Positions 1 to 8,182 are shown, counted from the stretch's first letter. The stretch is DNA of 50,433 bases from a bacterium (GCA_017471365.1 JAFUUC010000002.1:1-50433), one strand, 5' to 3'. The notes: generated by a model from the sequence alone, not told the origin. Numbers and translations: made by a program.

Positions 1-2
1 TA

Positions 3-680
3 TTAGGAGACGGTACACCGATAATATTATCTTATGATAAAAAATGTATCTCAGATCCGGATAGTGTAAAGGTAGATAATAAACAAATCCACAGTTGTGT
101 AGCGGGTATTTATGACTTCAATGGCTCCAGAAAACCAAACTTGTATGGTGGTGATGAACATACAAGAAATGACCTTATATCTTTCAATGGAGCAAAACTT
201 GAATATTCTTATATAGAGATAGGTGGAGTTAAAATAATCAGCCAGGCTAAGGTTCCAACACCGGTAAGTTGCAGCGATTACAAAGGTCAACCAGGGTATA
301 GTATCAATGCTTGTGAATACAATAACAACGATGACTACTGGGTAGGAGCTATGGTAGAGTGTAAAAATCAGGGTGGCAGATTACCAAATGCAAGTGAATT
401 GGCAAAAATAGCTAAGGCAATATACAACGACAATTCAATCAGCGAATCAGAAGATTACAACTATAATAGCCCAACCGCAAATGAATGGGATAAGAGCGTA
501 ACAGCCAAACTGGGCATAGAAGACTCCGCTTCGTGGTTCTGTTTGTTTACTCAATTTGAGAATGATAAGTATACTGTAGCTAGCCGTTGCTTTTCTAATT
601 TACATACGGATTACACTACTGGTTGCTATCGCGGCGATTTTCAATACAACGATGATAGAGCAATCTGCGTAGCGGATTAG
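3..680 (+). CDS. Type IV pilin-like protein, C-terminal part (5' truncated by window edge)
   Basis: The reading frame is open from base 3, so the start codon and the prepilin leader lie outside the window; the first internal ATG (141) is not the true start. About 225 residues are visible. A segment reading CVAGIYDFNGSRKPN (about 102-146) matches the 'D.NG..KPN' signature common in pseudopilin-like proteins of gut Melainabacteria. The rest is Cys-rich (CSDY, INACEY, VECKNQGG, SRCFSN, TGCYRG, AICVAD), which suggests disulfides in an exported globular head. RLPNASELAKIAKAIYND and the W/C-rich end resemble lectin-like or sulfatase-modifying-like folds of adhesin pilins, but I cannot assign a ligand. 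The gene ends at a bidirectional terminator. The pilin assignment is inference from these motifs and from the prepilin gene at the other edge. Confidence 0.6.
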   Translation, partial: LGDGTPIILSYDKKCISDPDSVKVDNKQIHSCVAGIYDFNGSRKPNLYGGDEHTRNDLISFNGAKLEYSYIEIGGVKIISQAKVPTPVSCSDYKGQPGYSINACEYNNNDDYWVGAMVECKNQGGRLPNASELAKIAKAIYNDNSISESEDYNYNSPTANEWDKSVTAKLGIEDSASWFCLFTQFENDKYTVASRCFSNLHTDYTTGCYRGDFQYNDDRAICVAD

Positions 681-691
681 TTATTAAAAAA

Positions 692-725
692 AACAGGAAG
701 GTTATTTCTAACCTTCCTGTTTTTA
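692..725. terminator. Bidirectional rho-independent terminator
   Basis: Thirteen-base perfect arms (692-704 and 709-721) enclose a TTTC loop. A T-run follows on the plus side and an A-run precedes it, so it can stop both the pilin-like gene and the convergent minus-strand operon ending at 741. Confidence 0.9.
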
Positions 726-740
726 TTTTCTATTTAGTTA

Positions 741-2915
741 TTATCTGCCGCAGTTACAAGCAAGTTCACCACAACCGCATTTGCAAGACAGTGCTTCACA
801 GGCAGCTTCCATATTAACTTCAATACGTCCGTCTACTGCGATACCTTCACCGGTTTTTTCAGAAATTAACAACGGGTTGATATCAAGTTCTGTAATAAAA
901 CTAAAATCAGCAACCAATTGAGATAATCTCAACAAGGTTTCTTGGATTTGATCCATTTGGGCTGGAGTTGTACCTCTTGCACCTTCTAACAATTTGTATG
1001 CTTTAACTGATTTAATCATTTCTTCAGCATCCACATCTGTTAAAGGAGCAATTCTGAATGTTACGTCTTTCATTACTTCGATGAATACGCCGCCTAAACC
1101 GAACATCATCATATGACCGTATTGAGGATCTGTTGCAACACCGCAAACCATTTCGCGGTTGCCTTTAACCATTTCTTGAATGATAACGCCTTCAAGACCG
1201 TCAACAAGACCACGTTCTGTCAATTTTGCGATCAAATCTTGGTATTCGCTTCTCAATTGTTCAGCAGATTGGATATTAACTCTTACACCGCCAACATCAG
1301 TTTTGTGTGAAGTTGTTTTTGAAGTCATTTTCATTACAACCGGATAGCCGATTGAATCAGCAATGGAAACGGCTTCATCTTCAGTAGTCGCAAAACCTGA
1401 TTTGCAAACTCTAATTCCGTAAGCATCAAGAACATCGATACTTTCGCGGGTTGTAAGTTGTTTGCGACCTTCAGAAAGTGACTGTCTAATGATATTTGCT
1501 GCTTTTTCTTTGTCAACGTCGTATGAAGGGATTTTGCCTTCCGGTCTTTCCATCCATTTTCTTTGTTGATTTAGTCTGTTAAGTCCTTCAGCAGCTTCTT
1601 CTGCGTACATAAAGAATGGCATGTTAACATCCATATCAGAAAGTTTTGTGAAAAATTCTGATTTTGTCATAAATACGCCAATAACAGGTTTTTGAGGATT
1701 TGCGGCTTTAATTTCCATCAAAGCTTGAGCAACATCAATATCCTTCAAACCTAAGAATGGTAAGTAAATACAAATAATCATATCAACATTTTCATCAGCA
1801 ATAACTGTTTCTAATGTTTGTTTATAGTGTTCGATAGGAGCTGAAGCGATCATATCGATTGGGTTTTTAACAGATGCGGCAGAAGGTAAGAAGCTTCTTA
1901 ATTTATCTTTTGTAGCATCAGAAATTTTTGCTATCTGCATACCATATTCACAAACTGCATCAGTTGCCATAATACCAGGGCCGCCGGAGTTTGTAATAAT
2001 AGCTACTCTGTCACCTTTTGGAATAGGGCAGTTAGCGAAAACTTTAGCAGTTGAGAATAAATTTTTCAAAGAATATTCTCTAATAACACCTGACTGATTT
2101 AACAATGCGTTAGCTGCTTTGTCTGCACCTGCCAACGATCCGGTGTGAGAAGAAGCCGCAGAAGCTCCCGCAGCAGAACGACCTGCTTTCAATGCCAAAA
2201 TAGGTTTCTTTTTAGAAATTCTTGAAGCTAAATTGCGGAAGTTTGCAGGGTTTTGGATTGATTCCATATAAAGAAGGATTTGTTCAACGTCAGAATCATT
2301 TTCCCAGTATTCCATAGCAGTTTCAGCATTAACATCAGCCTGGTTACCGATTGAAATAAACTGTGCAAAACCTAAGTTTAAGTCTTTTAAAATATTTAAG
2401 ATACCGCCGCCTAAAGCACCGGATTGAGAAACAAAACCGATATGTCCACGTTCAGGCAAAGATTCCGCGAAACATCCGTCCATACGAACTTCAGGCAATG
2501 TGTTAACAACACCTAAGCAGTTAGGACCAACACATCTCATACCGTATTCTTGAACTTTTGCAAGAAGTTGTGCTTCCATTTCAGCACCTTCTTTTCCTGT
2601 TTCTTTGAAACCAGCAGTAATAATACAAAGTCCTTTTATTCCTTTTTCGTGACACTGGTCGATTGTTGATAGCACAAATTTTGCATTAACAACAATAATG
2701 GCTAAATCAACTTCTCCAGGAATTTCGAGAACTGAAGTATAAGCTTTCAATCCTTGTATTTCACCACCTTTTGGGTTTACAGGATAAATATTGCCTGTAA
2801 ATTTGTACTCAGTAAGTCTCTTCATAATGTCAGATCCGATTGTGTGTTCCTTTGTAGAAGCACCAACAACCGCAATTGACTTTGGTTTCATGATTTTGTC
2901 TAAATTTGCTGTCAT
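741..2915 (-). CDS. ADP-forming acetate/acyl-CoA ligase, fused alpha-beta (ACD type)
   Basis: This 724-residue protein is the single-chain form of NDP-forming acyl-CoA synthetase, which converts acyl-CoA, ADP and phosphate to acid, CoA and ATP. Visible parts in order: CoA-binding Rossmann domain (about 1-130, starting KSIAVVGAS), succinyl-CoA-ligase-like flavodoxin domains with the phosphohistidine motif ASSHTGSLAG (His257), and an ATP-grasp domain (about 480-700, GYPVVMKMTS, LEGVIIQEMV, DINPLL). This is a fermentative energy-conserving enzyme. The start has a good SD (AAAGGAAAGGA upstream). It is the last gene of a minus-strand group behind rlmN. An oddity is the C-terminus: the last 19 residues contain six cysteines (SCKCGCGELACNCGR), which is not part of the catalytic fold. 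Substrate (acetate or other acid) cannot be read from sequence. Confidence 0.9.
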   Translation of the reverse strand: MTANLDKIMKPKSIAVVGASTKEHTIGSDIMKRLTEYKFTGNIYPVNPKGGEIQGLKAYTSVLEIPGEVDLAIIVVNAKFVLSTIDQCHEKGIKGLCIITAGFKETGKEGAEMEAQLLAKVQEYGMRCVGPNCLGVVNTLPEVRMDGCFAESLPERGHIGFVSQSGALGGGILNILKDLNLGFAQFISIGNQADVNAETAMEYWENDSDVEQILLYMESIQNPANFRNLASRISKKKPILALKAGRSAAGASAASSHTGSLAGADKAANALLNQSGVIREYSLKNLFSTAKVFANCPIPKGDRVAIITNSGGPGIMATDAVCEYGMQIAKISDATKDKLRSFLPSAASVKNPIDMIASAPIEHYKQTLETVIADENVDMIICIYLPFLGLKDIDVAQALMEIKAANPQKPVIGVFMTKSEFFTKLSDMDVNMPFFMYAEEAAEGLNRLNQQRKWMERPEGKIPSYDVDKEKAANIIRQSLSEGRKQLTTRESIDVLDAYGIRVCKSGFATTEDEAVSIADSIGYPVVMKMTSKTTSHKTDVGGVRVNIQSAEQLRSEYQDLIAKLTERGLVDGLEGVIIQEMVKGNREMVCGVATDPQYGHMMMFGLGGVFIEVMKDVTFRIAPLTDVDAEEMIKSVKAYKLLEGARGTTPAQMDQIQETLLRLSQLVADFSFITELDINPLLISEKTGEGIAVDGRIEVNMEAACEALSCKCGCGELACNCGR

Positions 2916-2945
2916 TTTTTTTGTCCTTTCCTTTTTTAATTTATG

Positions 2946-3356
2946 TTATTTTCTCAAAAATAAACTTCTTTTTATTCTTGCAAAAAGCCTGTTTGATTCT
3001 GCTTCAATGGTTTTTTTATAAAAATCTGAGTTTTGGTGTCTTTCAATTAAATTATCAACAATAGTTAACCAATCTTTTGGATTTGAACTGCTCGTAAACG
3101 CTTGTGCAGTTGGTACTGTAGCTAATTTTACCTGAGTATGCATAACAACATATTTTACAGCTTTTCTATAATCCTTTTCTAACATATAAGGATGAGAACT
3201 ACCGTTTACGTTTAAAACGAGATGATCTATATCTGCAACTTTGGCATCAAGTACATCTTTTATGCGGTTAAATACTTTTGCTTGTTTCTTGCTTAAGCCG
3301 GAAGTTGTAACATACCCTGTAAAATATGGTTTATTCCGTATTGACTGTGTTTTCAT
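2946..3356 (-). CDS. Hypothetical protein, 136 aa
   Basis: I do not recognise the family. The protein is basic at the N-terminus (MKTQSIRNKPYFTGYVTTSG) and C-terminus (FARIKRSLFLRK), with no signal peptide or membrane segment, and is probably a mixed alpha/beta cytoplasmic protein (DAKVADIDHLVLNVNG, KAVKYVVMHTQ). The start has a strong SD (AAGGAAGG about 8 bases upstream). It lies 15 bases after the radical SAM gene and 30 bases before the acyl-CoA ligase on the same strand, so it is probably cotranscribed with both; its size and opening resemble small proteins seen beside many Gastranaerophilales genes, but that is only an impression. Confidence 0.75.
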   Translation of the reverse strand: MKTQSIRNKPYFTGYVTTSGLSKKQAKVFNRIKDVLDAKVADIDHLVLNVNGSSHPYMLEKDYRKAVKYVVMHTQVKLATVPTAQAFTSSSNPKDWLTIVDNLIERHQNSDFYKKTIEAESNRLFARIKRSLFLRK

Positions 3357-3371
3357 AGACGGTTTCCTTCC

Positions 3372-3986
3372 TTAGTACCCGTTTTCAATCCATTCCCTTA
3401 CACGGAATTTTGCACCGAGATCATTTGCGATTTTTTCACATTTTTCAAGATCTAAATGACGACCTTTATAACCTTCAACAACACTTGCAACAGTTGAAAT
3501 TCCTCCATCTGCACAAGCTTTTATAAAATTTTTAACTTCGTCATAAGCTCCTTTAAATACCGGTTGAGAAAGTTCATCATACTCACTTTCTGTTGCACCG
3601 TTAAGACTAACCGAAATCTCATCAATTAAGCCTTTTAACTCCGGTATAATATTGCGTTTATGAACATAATTTGCATGTCCATTTGTATTTATTCTGATTT
3701 TGGTATTTGGATAATTTTGTTTAACATATTTGGCAACATCCTTTAGAACATCCAGTTTCAATAACGGTTCACCATAGCCGCAGAAGATCACTTCAGAGGA
3801 TAAGGAGAATTTGTTTAGTTGTGCAATTACATCTACAGCAGTTGCATTTTCATTATCAAGCCACAATTTTTGACCGCAAACATCATCTTTATCCTTGCGT
3901 AGGCAAAAAATACAATCATTTGTACACTTATTTGTAAGGTTGATGTAAATCTTGTTGTCCAGTTCGTAAACCAAAATATTAGACAT
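3372..3986 (-). CDS. TatD-associated radical SAM protein
   Basis: A short (204 aa) radical SAM enzyme. The [4Fe-4S]/SAM motif CX3CX2C is CTNDCIFC near residue 21, followed by the GGE-type SAM motif CGYGEPLL and RINTNGH. Length and motif context fit the 'TatD family-associated radical SAM' group (TIGR04038 as I recall it), whose substrate is unknown; no tatD gene is in this window. I chose ATG 3986 because AAAGGA lies 7 bases upstream; a GTG further upstream (4004) would overlap the promoter. The gene follows rlmN by 71 bases and has its own promoter in that gap. Confidence 0.82.
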   Translation of the reverse strand: MSNILVYELDNKIYINLTNKCTNDCIFCLRKDKDDVCGQKLWLDNENATAVDVIAQLNKFSLSSEVIFCGYGEPLLKLDVLKDVAKYVKQNYPNTKIRINTNGHANYVHKRNIIPELKGLIDEISVSLNGATESEYDELSQPVFKGAYDEVKNFIKACADGGISTVASVVEGYKGRHLDLEKCEKIANDLGAKFRVREWIENGY

Positions 3987-4004
3987 GCCGTATCCTTTGA
4001 CCAC

Positions 4005-4033
4005 ATTATCATACAGACATGCCTAATTTGCAA
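4005..4033 (-). promoter_or_regulatory. Promoter of the radical SAM gene
   Basis: TTGCAA (4028-4033) and GATAAT (minus strand, 4005-4010) are 17 bases apart and precede an SD-led start at 3986. It gives the downstream genes a transcript independent of rlmN. Confidence 0.5.
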
Positions 4034-4057
4034 ATATAAAAACGAAAATAATCCTGA

Positions 4058-5080
4058 TTAATTCTTAATTTTTCCTCTTAACTGTCCGCAAGCTGCATCG
4101 ATATCCGCTCCACGTTCAAGTCTTACCGTTACTTTTTTACCGGAATGTTCCATCAGGTATTTAAATTTCATAATGGAATTATTTGAAGGTCGTTGATAGT
4201 CATTTTTTTCAGTTGGATTGTAAGGGATTAAATTAATATTACATTTTATATCTTTTAAGTAAGCAGCAAGTTGTTTTGCCGCATCAATCGTATCATTTAG
4301 ATCTTTGATCAAAAGATACTCAATGGTAATTCTGCGTCCGGTTTTATCTACATAATTTTTCAAAGCCTTATGAAGTTCATCCATAGGATATTTGTCTTCA
4401 ATTTTCATTAATTTAGATCGAATTTCATGATTTGGTGCGTGGAGAGAAATTGCCAGTGTTGACTGCATATCAAGTTGAGCAAGCTTATTAATTTGCGGAA
4501 TAATCCCTGATGTTGAAAGAGTTAAACGCCTTGCTCCAATCTGAAAATCTTCATTAAAGATTTGCATCGCTTTTAAAACATTATCGAGGTTAAGTAGAGG
4601 TTCACCTTGCCCCATAAAAACAATATTAGTAACCTTCAACCCTGTATCACGCTGAATCGTCAAAACCTGCTCAACAATTTCTTTATAATTAAGATTTCTA
4701 ATAAATCCACGTTTACCAGTTGCACAGAAAGAACAATTAACAGCACAGCCAACTTGAGAACTAACACAAGCAGTCAAATTAGCACGGTTATCAAATCTCA
4801 TCAAAACAGTCTCTACGCATTCGCCATCAGGATACTCAAGCAAATACTTTAACGTACCGTCGCAACTTTCTTGCTTAACCTTTATTTTTACATCAGTAAC
4901 ACAAGCAACAGACTTCAACTCATCTCGAAACTTTTTAGATAAATCGGTCATCTGGTCAATATCACCAACCGACTTTAGATAAATCCAATTGTGAATCTGT
5001 CTTGCTCGGAATTTTGATGCACCGAGTTTGGACGTTAATTCCTCTATTTCCGAAAGATTTAAGCCTGACAATACTTGCAT
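4058..5080 (-). CDS. rlmN: 23S rRNA (adenine-2503-C2)-methyltransferase / tRNA methyltransferase RlmN
   Basis: Full-length (340 aa) RlmN, the dual-specificity radical SAM methyltransferase that methylates C2 of A2503 in 23S rRNA and A37 of some tRNAs. Visible: N-terminal RNA-binding accessory domain (KFRARQIHNWIYLK), CX3CX2C cluster motif CAVNCSFC about residue 113, MGQGEPLLN, and the C-terminal catalytic Cys in DAACGQLRGK. There is no SD upstream of ATG 5080; instead a promoter ends 6 bases before it, predicting a leaderless mRNA. It heads the minus-strand group of radical SAM protein, hypothetical and acyl-CoA ligase. Confidence 0.95.
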   Translation of the reverse strand: MQVLSGLNLSEIEELTSKLGASKFRARQIHNWIYLKSVGDIDQMTDLSKKFRDELKSVACVTDVKIKVKQESCDGTLKYLLEYPDGECVETVLMRFDNRANLTACVSSQVGCAVNCSFCATGKRGFIRNLNYKEIVEQVLTIQRDTGLKVTNIVFMGQGEPLLNLDNVLKAMQIFNEDFQIGARRLTLSTSGIIPQINKLAQLDMQSTLAISLHAPNHEIRSKLMKIEDKYPMDELHKALKNYVDKTGRRITIEYLLIKDLNDTIDAAKQLAAYLKDIKCNINLIPYNPTEKNDYQRPSNNSIMKFKYLMEHSGKKVTVRLERGADIDAACGQLRGKIKN

Positions 5081-5086
5081 AAGTCG

Positions 5087-5115
5087 ATTATTGCATACAC
5101 AAAACTTTTGTTCAA
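5087..5115 (-). promoter_or_regulatory. rlmN promoter, predicted leaderless start
   Basis: On the minus strand TTGAAC (5110-5115), 17-base spacer, AATAAT (5087-5092), then 6 bases to the rlmN ATG. Transcription would start at or next to the initiation codon; no SD is present. Confidence 0.5.
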
Positions 5116-5119
5116 GAAG

Positions 5120-5434
5120 CTACCTTATACCTTGAAAAATCCTATACATTAGTCTAACTAAATCATCATCACGATCCATCGCCGCAAAAAGTTCGTTTTT
5201 AAGTTCTTCAATTGGTTTTAAATGTTCGAACATATATAGCTGATAAGGATAAACTTCGAATATTTCTGAAAGTTTTACAAGAGTTTCAACTGATGGTAAA
5301 AATTTCCCGTTCTCAATATAACTTATATTAGCAGTTCCAATGCCGACACGCTCTGCAAGCTGTTCTTGCGTTAAATTTCTGGATTTTCGTAACTCTTTAA
5401 CCTTTAAACCAAGTAATTGTTTTATATTACGCAT
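5120..5434 (-). CDS. XRE-family transcriptional regulator
   Basis: A 104-residue protein with one Cro/CI helix-turn-helix near the N-terminus (LGLKVKELRKSRNLTQEQLAERVGIGTANISYIENGKFLPSVETLVKLSEIF, given here in outline) and an acidic helical tail (EELKNELFAAMDRDDDLVRLMYRIF). ATG 5434 is preferred over a TTG at 5449; neither has a clear SD, and a GATAAT box 7 bases before 5434 hints at another leaderless transcript. The gene is divergent from the glycosyltransferase at 5575, and two AT-rich inverted repeats lie in the gap, so control of that promoter and its own is a reasonable inference. It may also be a solitary housekeeping regulator. Confidence 0.85.
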   Translation of the reverse strand: MRNIKQLLGLKVKELRKSRNLTQEQLAERVGIGTANISYIENGKFLPSVETLVKLSEIFEVYPYQLYMFEHLKPIEELKNELFAAMDRDDDLVRLMYRIFQGIR

Positions 5435-5474
5435 ATATATTATTATCAAAAATTAAGAGTACGTTTTAATCATA

Positions 5475-5525
5475 TAATATAGTATATTAAATCTTGACAC
5501 ATACTATTTTATACTATAAAATAGT
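5475..5525 (+). promoter_or_regulatory. Glycosyltransferase promoter with two inverted-repeat operators
   Basis: TTGACA (5494-5499) and TAAAAT (5517-5522), 17 bases apart, face the 5575 gene. A 23-base dyad with 11-base perfect arms (5503-5525, arms ACTATTTTATA/TATAAAATAGT) covers the spacer and -10 box. A smaller dyad (5475-5489, TAATATA/TATATTA) lies upstream. A repressor bound here would block RNA polymerase; the divergent XRE protein is the natural candidate. Confidence 0.6.
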
Positions 5526-5574
5526 GTAAAACCAAATAAAAAACATAATTTCATACAGTAAAATAGGAGAAATA

Positions 5575-7425
5575 ATGAATAAAATATCCGTAGTAATACC
5601 TATATTTAATGCCGAATCAACAATCTCAAGGTGTTTAGACAGTTTGCAAAATCAAACATTAAAAGAAATTGAAATAATATGTATAGATGATAAATCTAAT
5701 GATACAACATCAAGCATTTTAAGACATTATGAGGCCAAAGATAATAGGATTAGAATAATAACTTTTGAAAAAAATTATGGTTGTAACGTTGCAAGAAATA
5801 CCGGAATACAAAATTGTAATGGAGAATATATAGGGTTTGTCGACGCAGATGATTTTATAAGCGAAAATTATTTTGAAGAGTTATATAAAACTGCAAAAGC
5901 ACATAATAGCGATATTTGTGCAACCGATCAAGTAGTTATTTATAATTCAAGTAATTATAAAAATACTGGAATTAACATTGCAAGCACAATTATAAAAAAC
6001 ATACCAGAAAAAGGAAATATCATCACAGCGTCCGGAATAACTTGGAATAAAATTTATAAAAGGGACTTCATTATAAAAAATGGTATCAAATTTTATGAAA
6101 CCAAAATTGCCGGGGGAGACAATTATTTTACGGCAATGGCTGTTATACTTGCTAATAGCATAGCTATAAATCATACCGCAGAGTATTACTATGTACAATT
6201 AACTAATTCAATTGTACATAGGCCTAAGGATAAGAAATCCTTTGAAATAATAAAACTATATGAAACAATTGAGCAAAATATTAAAAACAATAGAAACTTA
6301 TCCCCAGAAGAGAAAAAAGAATGGTTGAAGATTATACAGATTAGAGAAAGGCGTGATTTTGAAACATTTAAACAAGCCATGTCACAAAAATATGTAAAAA
6401 AGTTTAAAAGGTTAATAAATCGTAAAATAAACAAAATATCATTCTTAGAAAAAATATTTTCTATAAAAAATTCAACAACTGACAACTTTCACAAAGTAAT
6501 ACGAATTTTAGGTTTAGAGATTAAGTATCGTTCTAAAAGTCGTATAATAAAACGCATGTCACACATTATAGAGCGTATGAACTATGAAAAAGAATTTTTA
6601 AAAATCCACGGAATAAATAAAGAAAAAATATCAAGCTATATATCAAATTTTAATTCGTACGGCATTACGCAAGACAAAAGAAAAACAAAAATAATTGTTT
6701 CCCTTACTTCATATCCGGAAAGAATGTACGATTTGCATTATTGCATATATTCACTACTTACACAAGAAACAAAACCAGATGAAGTTATTCTCTGGCTTGC
6801 GAAAGAGCAATTTCCGAACAGGGAAAAAGATATTCCTAAACAGGTTTTAGATTTAATTAAAAATGGGCTTTCAATAAAATTTTGTGAAGATATAAAATCT
6901 TACAAAAAATTAATACCTGCTTTAAGGGAATACCCAAATGATATTATTGTTACCGCAGATGATGATATTTTTTATGATTATAATTGGCTCGAAAAGCTTT
7001 ATAATGAGTATGAGGGTGATTGCGTCATAGCTCATCGATGCCATAGGATTATAATTGAGAATGAAAAAATTCTTCCATATCGTAACTGGGAAAAATGTGT
7101 TATCAAAAACAATCCGTCATTTTTAAATTTTGCAACTGGAGCAGGAGGTATCATGTACCCTCCGCACTGTCTACACAAAGAAGTTGCAAATGAAGCATTA
7201 TTCAAAAAATTGGCACCAAAAGCCGATGATGTTTGGTTCTGGGCTATGAGCGTGTTAAATAATACCAAAATAAAAACTGTAACTGAGCCAAATAGAGAAC
7301 TAAAATATGTTAACCCTGAAAGAGAACTCGGTTTTAATGAAGATGGAACACTGTGTGCAACTAACAAGTTTGAAAATGATTTACAGATTTCAAATGTTAT
7401 AGAATACCTAAATATTCAGCCTTAA
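5575..7425 (+). CDS. Two-domain glycosyltransferase (GT2 N-terminal + second GT-A-like C-terminal domain)
   Basis: 616 residues. The N-terminus (about 1-230) is a GT2 inverting glycosyltransferase: opening SVVIPIFNAESTISRCLDSL, CIDDKSND, and the metal-binding FVDADDF. A helical, basic linker with VIRILGLEIKY leads to a C-terminal domain (about 365-616) with KIIVSLTSYPERM, KPDEVILWL, and IIVTADDDIFY, which looks like a second GT-A fold with its own DDD motif. The same C-terminal domain ends the GT8 fusion at 24610-26553. No membrane segment is visible, so it is probably cytoplasmic and works on surface glycans. SD AGGAGA precedes ATG by 6 bases. Its stop overlaps the convergent phosphoesterase stop by 4 bases. 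Acceptor and sugar are unknown. Confidence 0.85.
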   Translation: MNKISVVIPIFNAESTISRCLDSLQNQTLKEIEIICIDDKSNDTTSSILRHYEAKDNRIRIITFEKNYGCNVARNTGIQNCNGEYIGFVDADDFISENYFEELYKTAKAHNSDICATDQVVIYNSSNYKNTGINIASTIIKNIPEKGNIITASGITWNKIYKRDFIIKNGIKFYETKIAGGDNYFTAMAVILANSIAINHTAEYYYVQLTNSIVHRPKDKKSFEIIKLYETIEQNIKNNRNLSPEEKKEWLKIIQIRERRDFETFKQAMSQKYVKKFKRLINRKINKISFLEKIFSIKNSTTDNFHKVIRILGLEIKYRSKSRIIKRMSHIIERMNYEKEFLKIHGINKEKISSYISNFNSYGITQDKRKTKIIVSLTSYPERMYDLHYCIYSLLTQETKPDEVILWLAKEQFPNREKDIPKQVLDLIKNGLSIKFCEDIKSYKKLIPALREYPNDIIVTADDDIFYDYNWLEKLYNEYEGDCVIAHRCHRIIIENEKILPYRNWEKCVIKNNPSFLNFATGAGGIMYPPHCLHKEVANEALFKKLAPKADDVWFWAMSVLNNTKIKTVTEPNRELKYVNPERELGFNEDGTLCATNKFENDLQISNVIEYLNIQP

Positions 7426-8156
7426 AAATGTCTTTCATCAGGGCTTAATAACAAATCAGATAATCTGTCTGCACCAATAAATCCTCTTTGAGACATTATT
7501 TCTGCCGCAGCTTTGTTATCGTATGTAATAAATCTATGACGAACCTCAAAAGACCCATTTTCAAAATCGATAATAGCGTAACAAGCTCTCGGTTTTTCCG
7601 TCAATGGTCTCCCTACACTACCGACATTAACAACAGTTTGCCCCGAATTTGTTTGATAACCGCAAGGTATATGAGTATGACCACATAATATAAGTTTTTC
7701 TCCAACGCCTGAAATTATTTCTTCAATTTCCTCTAGCGGCATCTCCGGTAAAATATCCTCATCATTTCTTCGTGGAGAACCATGAACTAATAAAACACTA
7801 CAACCGTCAACATCCAAACTTAGTTGAGGAGGTAAATTTGCTAAAAAAGCTCTGTGAGAATCGTCAAGAACTTTCATATCATCTGCAATTGCATTTGCCA
7901 TAACAGGTGCATGTTCTTCAAGAAATTCCATAATTTCCTGTCCATAATTCGCTATCATTTTATCAGTATTACCCTGAATAACAGTCCAAGTAGGTTGAGA
8001 CATAACATATTCAACAACCTCTTTCGGTTGAGGTCCTGCCAATGCTAAATCTCCAAGACAAAATACATGCTCACACCCTTGTTCAACCGCATCCCCCATA
8101 ACAGCTTCCAAAGCCTGAACGTTAGCATGAATATCCGATAATACTGCTACTTTCAT
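7422..8156 (-). CDS. Metallophosphoesterase (calcineurin-like, YfcE/MJ0936 type)
   Basis: A 244-residue single-domain phosphoesterase. All metal-binding blocks are visible in order: SDIHAN, GDLALAGPQ, QGNTD, LVHGSPRR and CGHTHIP. Family members are dinuclear-metal phosphodiesterases or phosphatases of small substrates; which substrate this one uses cannot be told. Cytoplasmic, no signal. SD AGGAG lies 9 bases before the ATG. Divergent from ispG across 38 bases, with overlapping promoters. Confidence 0.88.
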   Translation of the reverse strand: MKVAVLSDIHANVQALEAVMGDAVEQGCEHVFCLGDLALAGPQPKEVVEYVMSQPTWTVIQGNTDKMIANYGQEIMEFLEEHAPVMANAIADDMKVLDDSHRAFLANLPPQLSLDVDGCSVLLVHGSPRRNDEDILPEMPLEEIEEIISGVGEKLILCGHTHIPCGYQTNSGQTVVNVGSVGRPLTEKPRACYAIIDFENGSFEVRHRFITYDNKAAAEIMSQRGFIGADRLSDLLLSPDERHF

Positions 8157-8182
8157 ATAATTTTTCTCCTATTTTTACGTGA

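Noticed and set aside
3833-4033. A 66-codon minus-strand frame overlapping the radical SAM gene start
   Set aside because: Different frame from the CX3CX2C protein, no SD, composition like a shadow frame.
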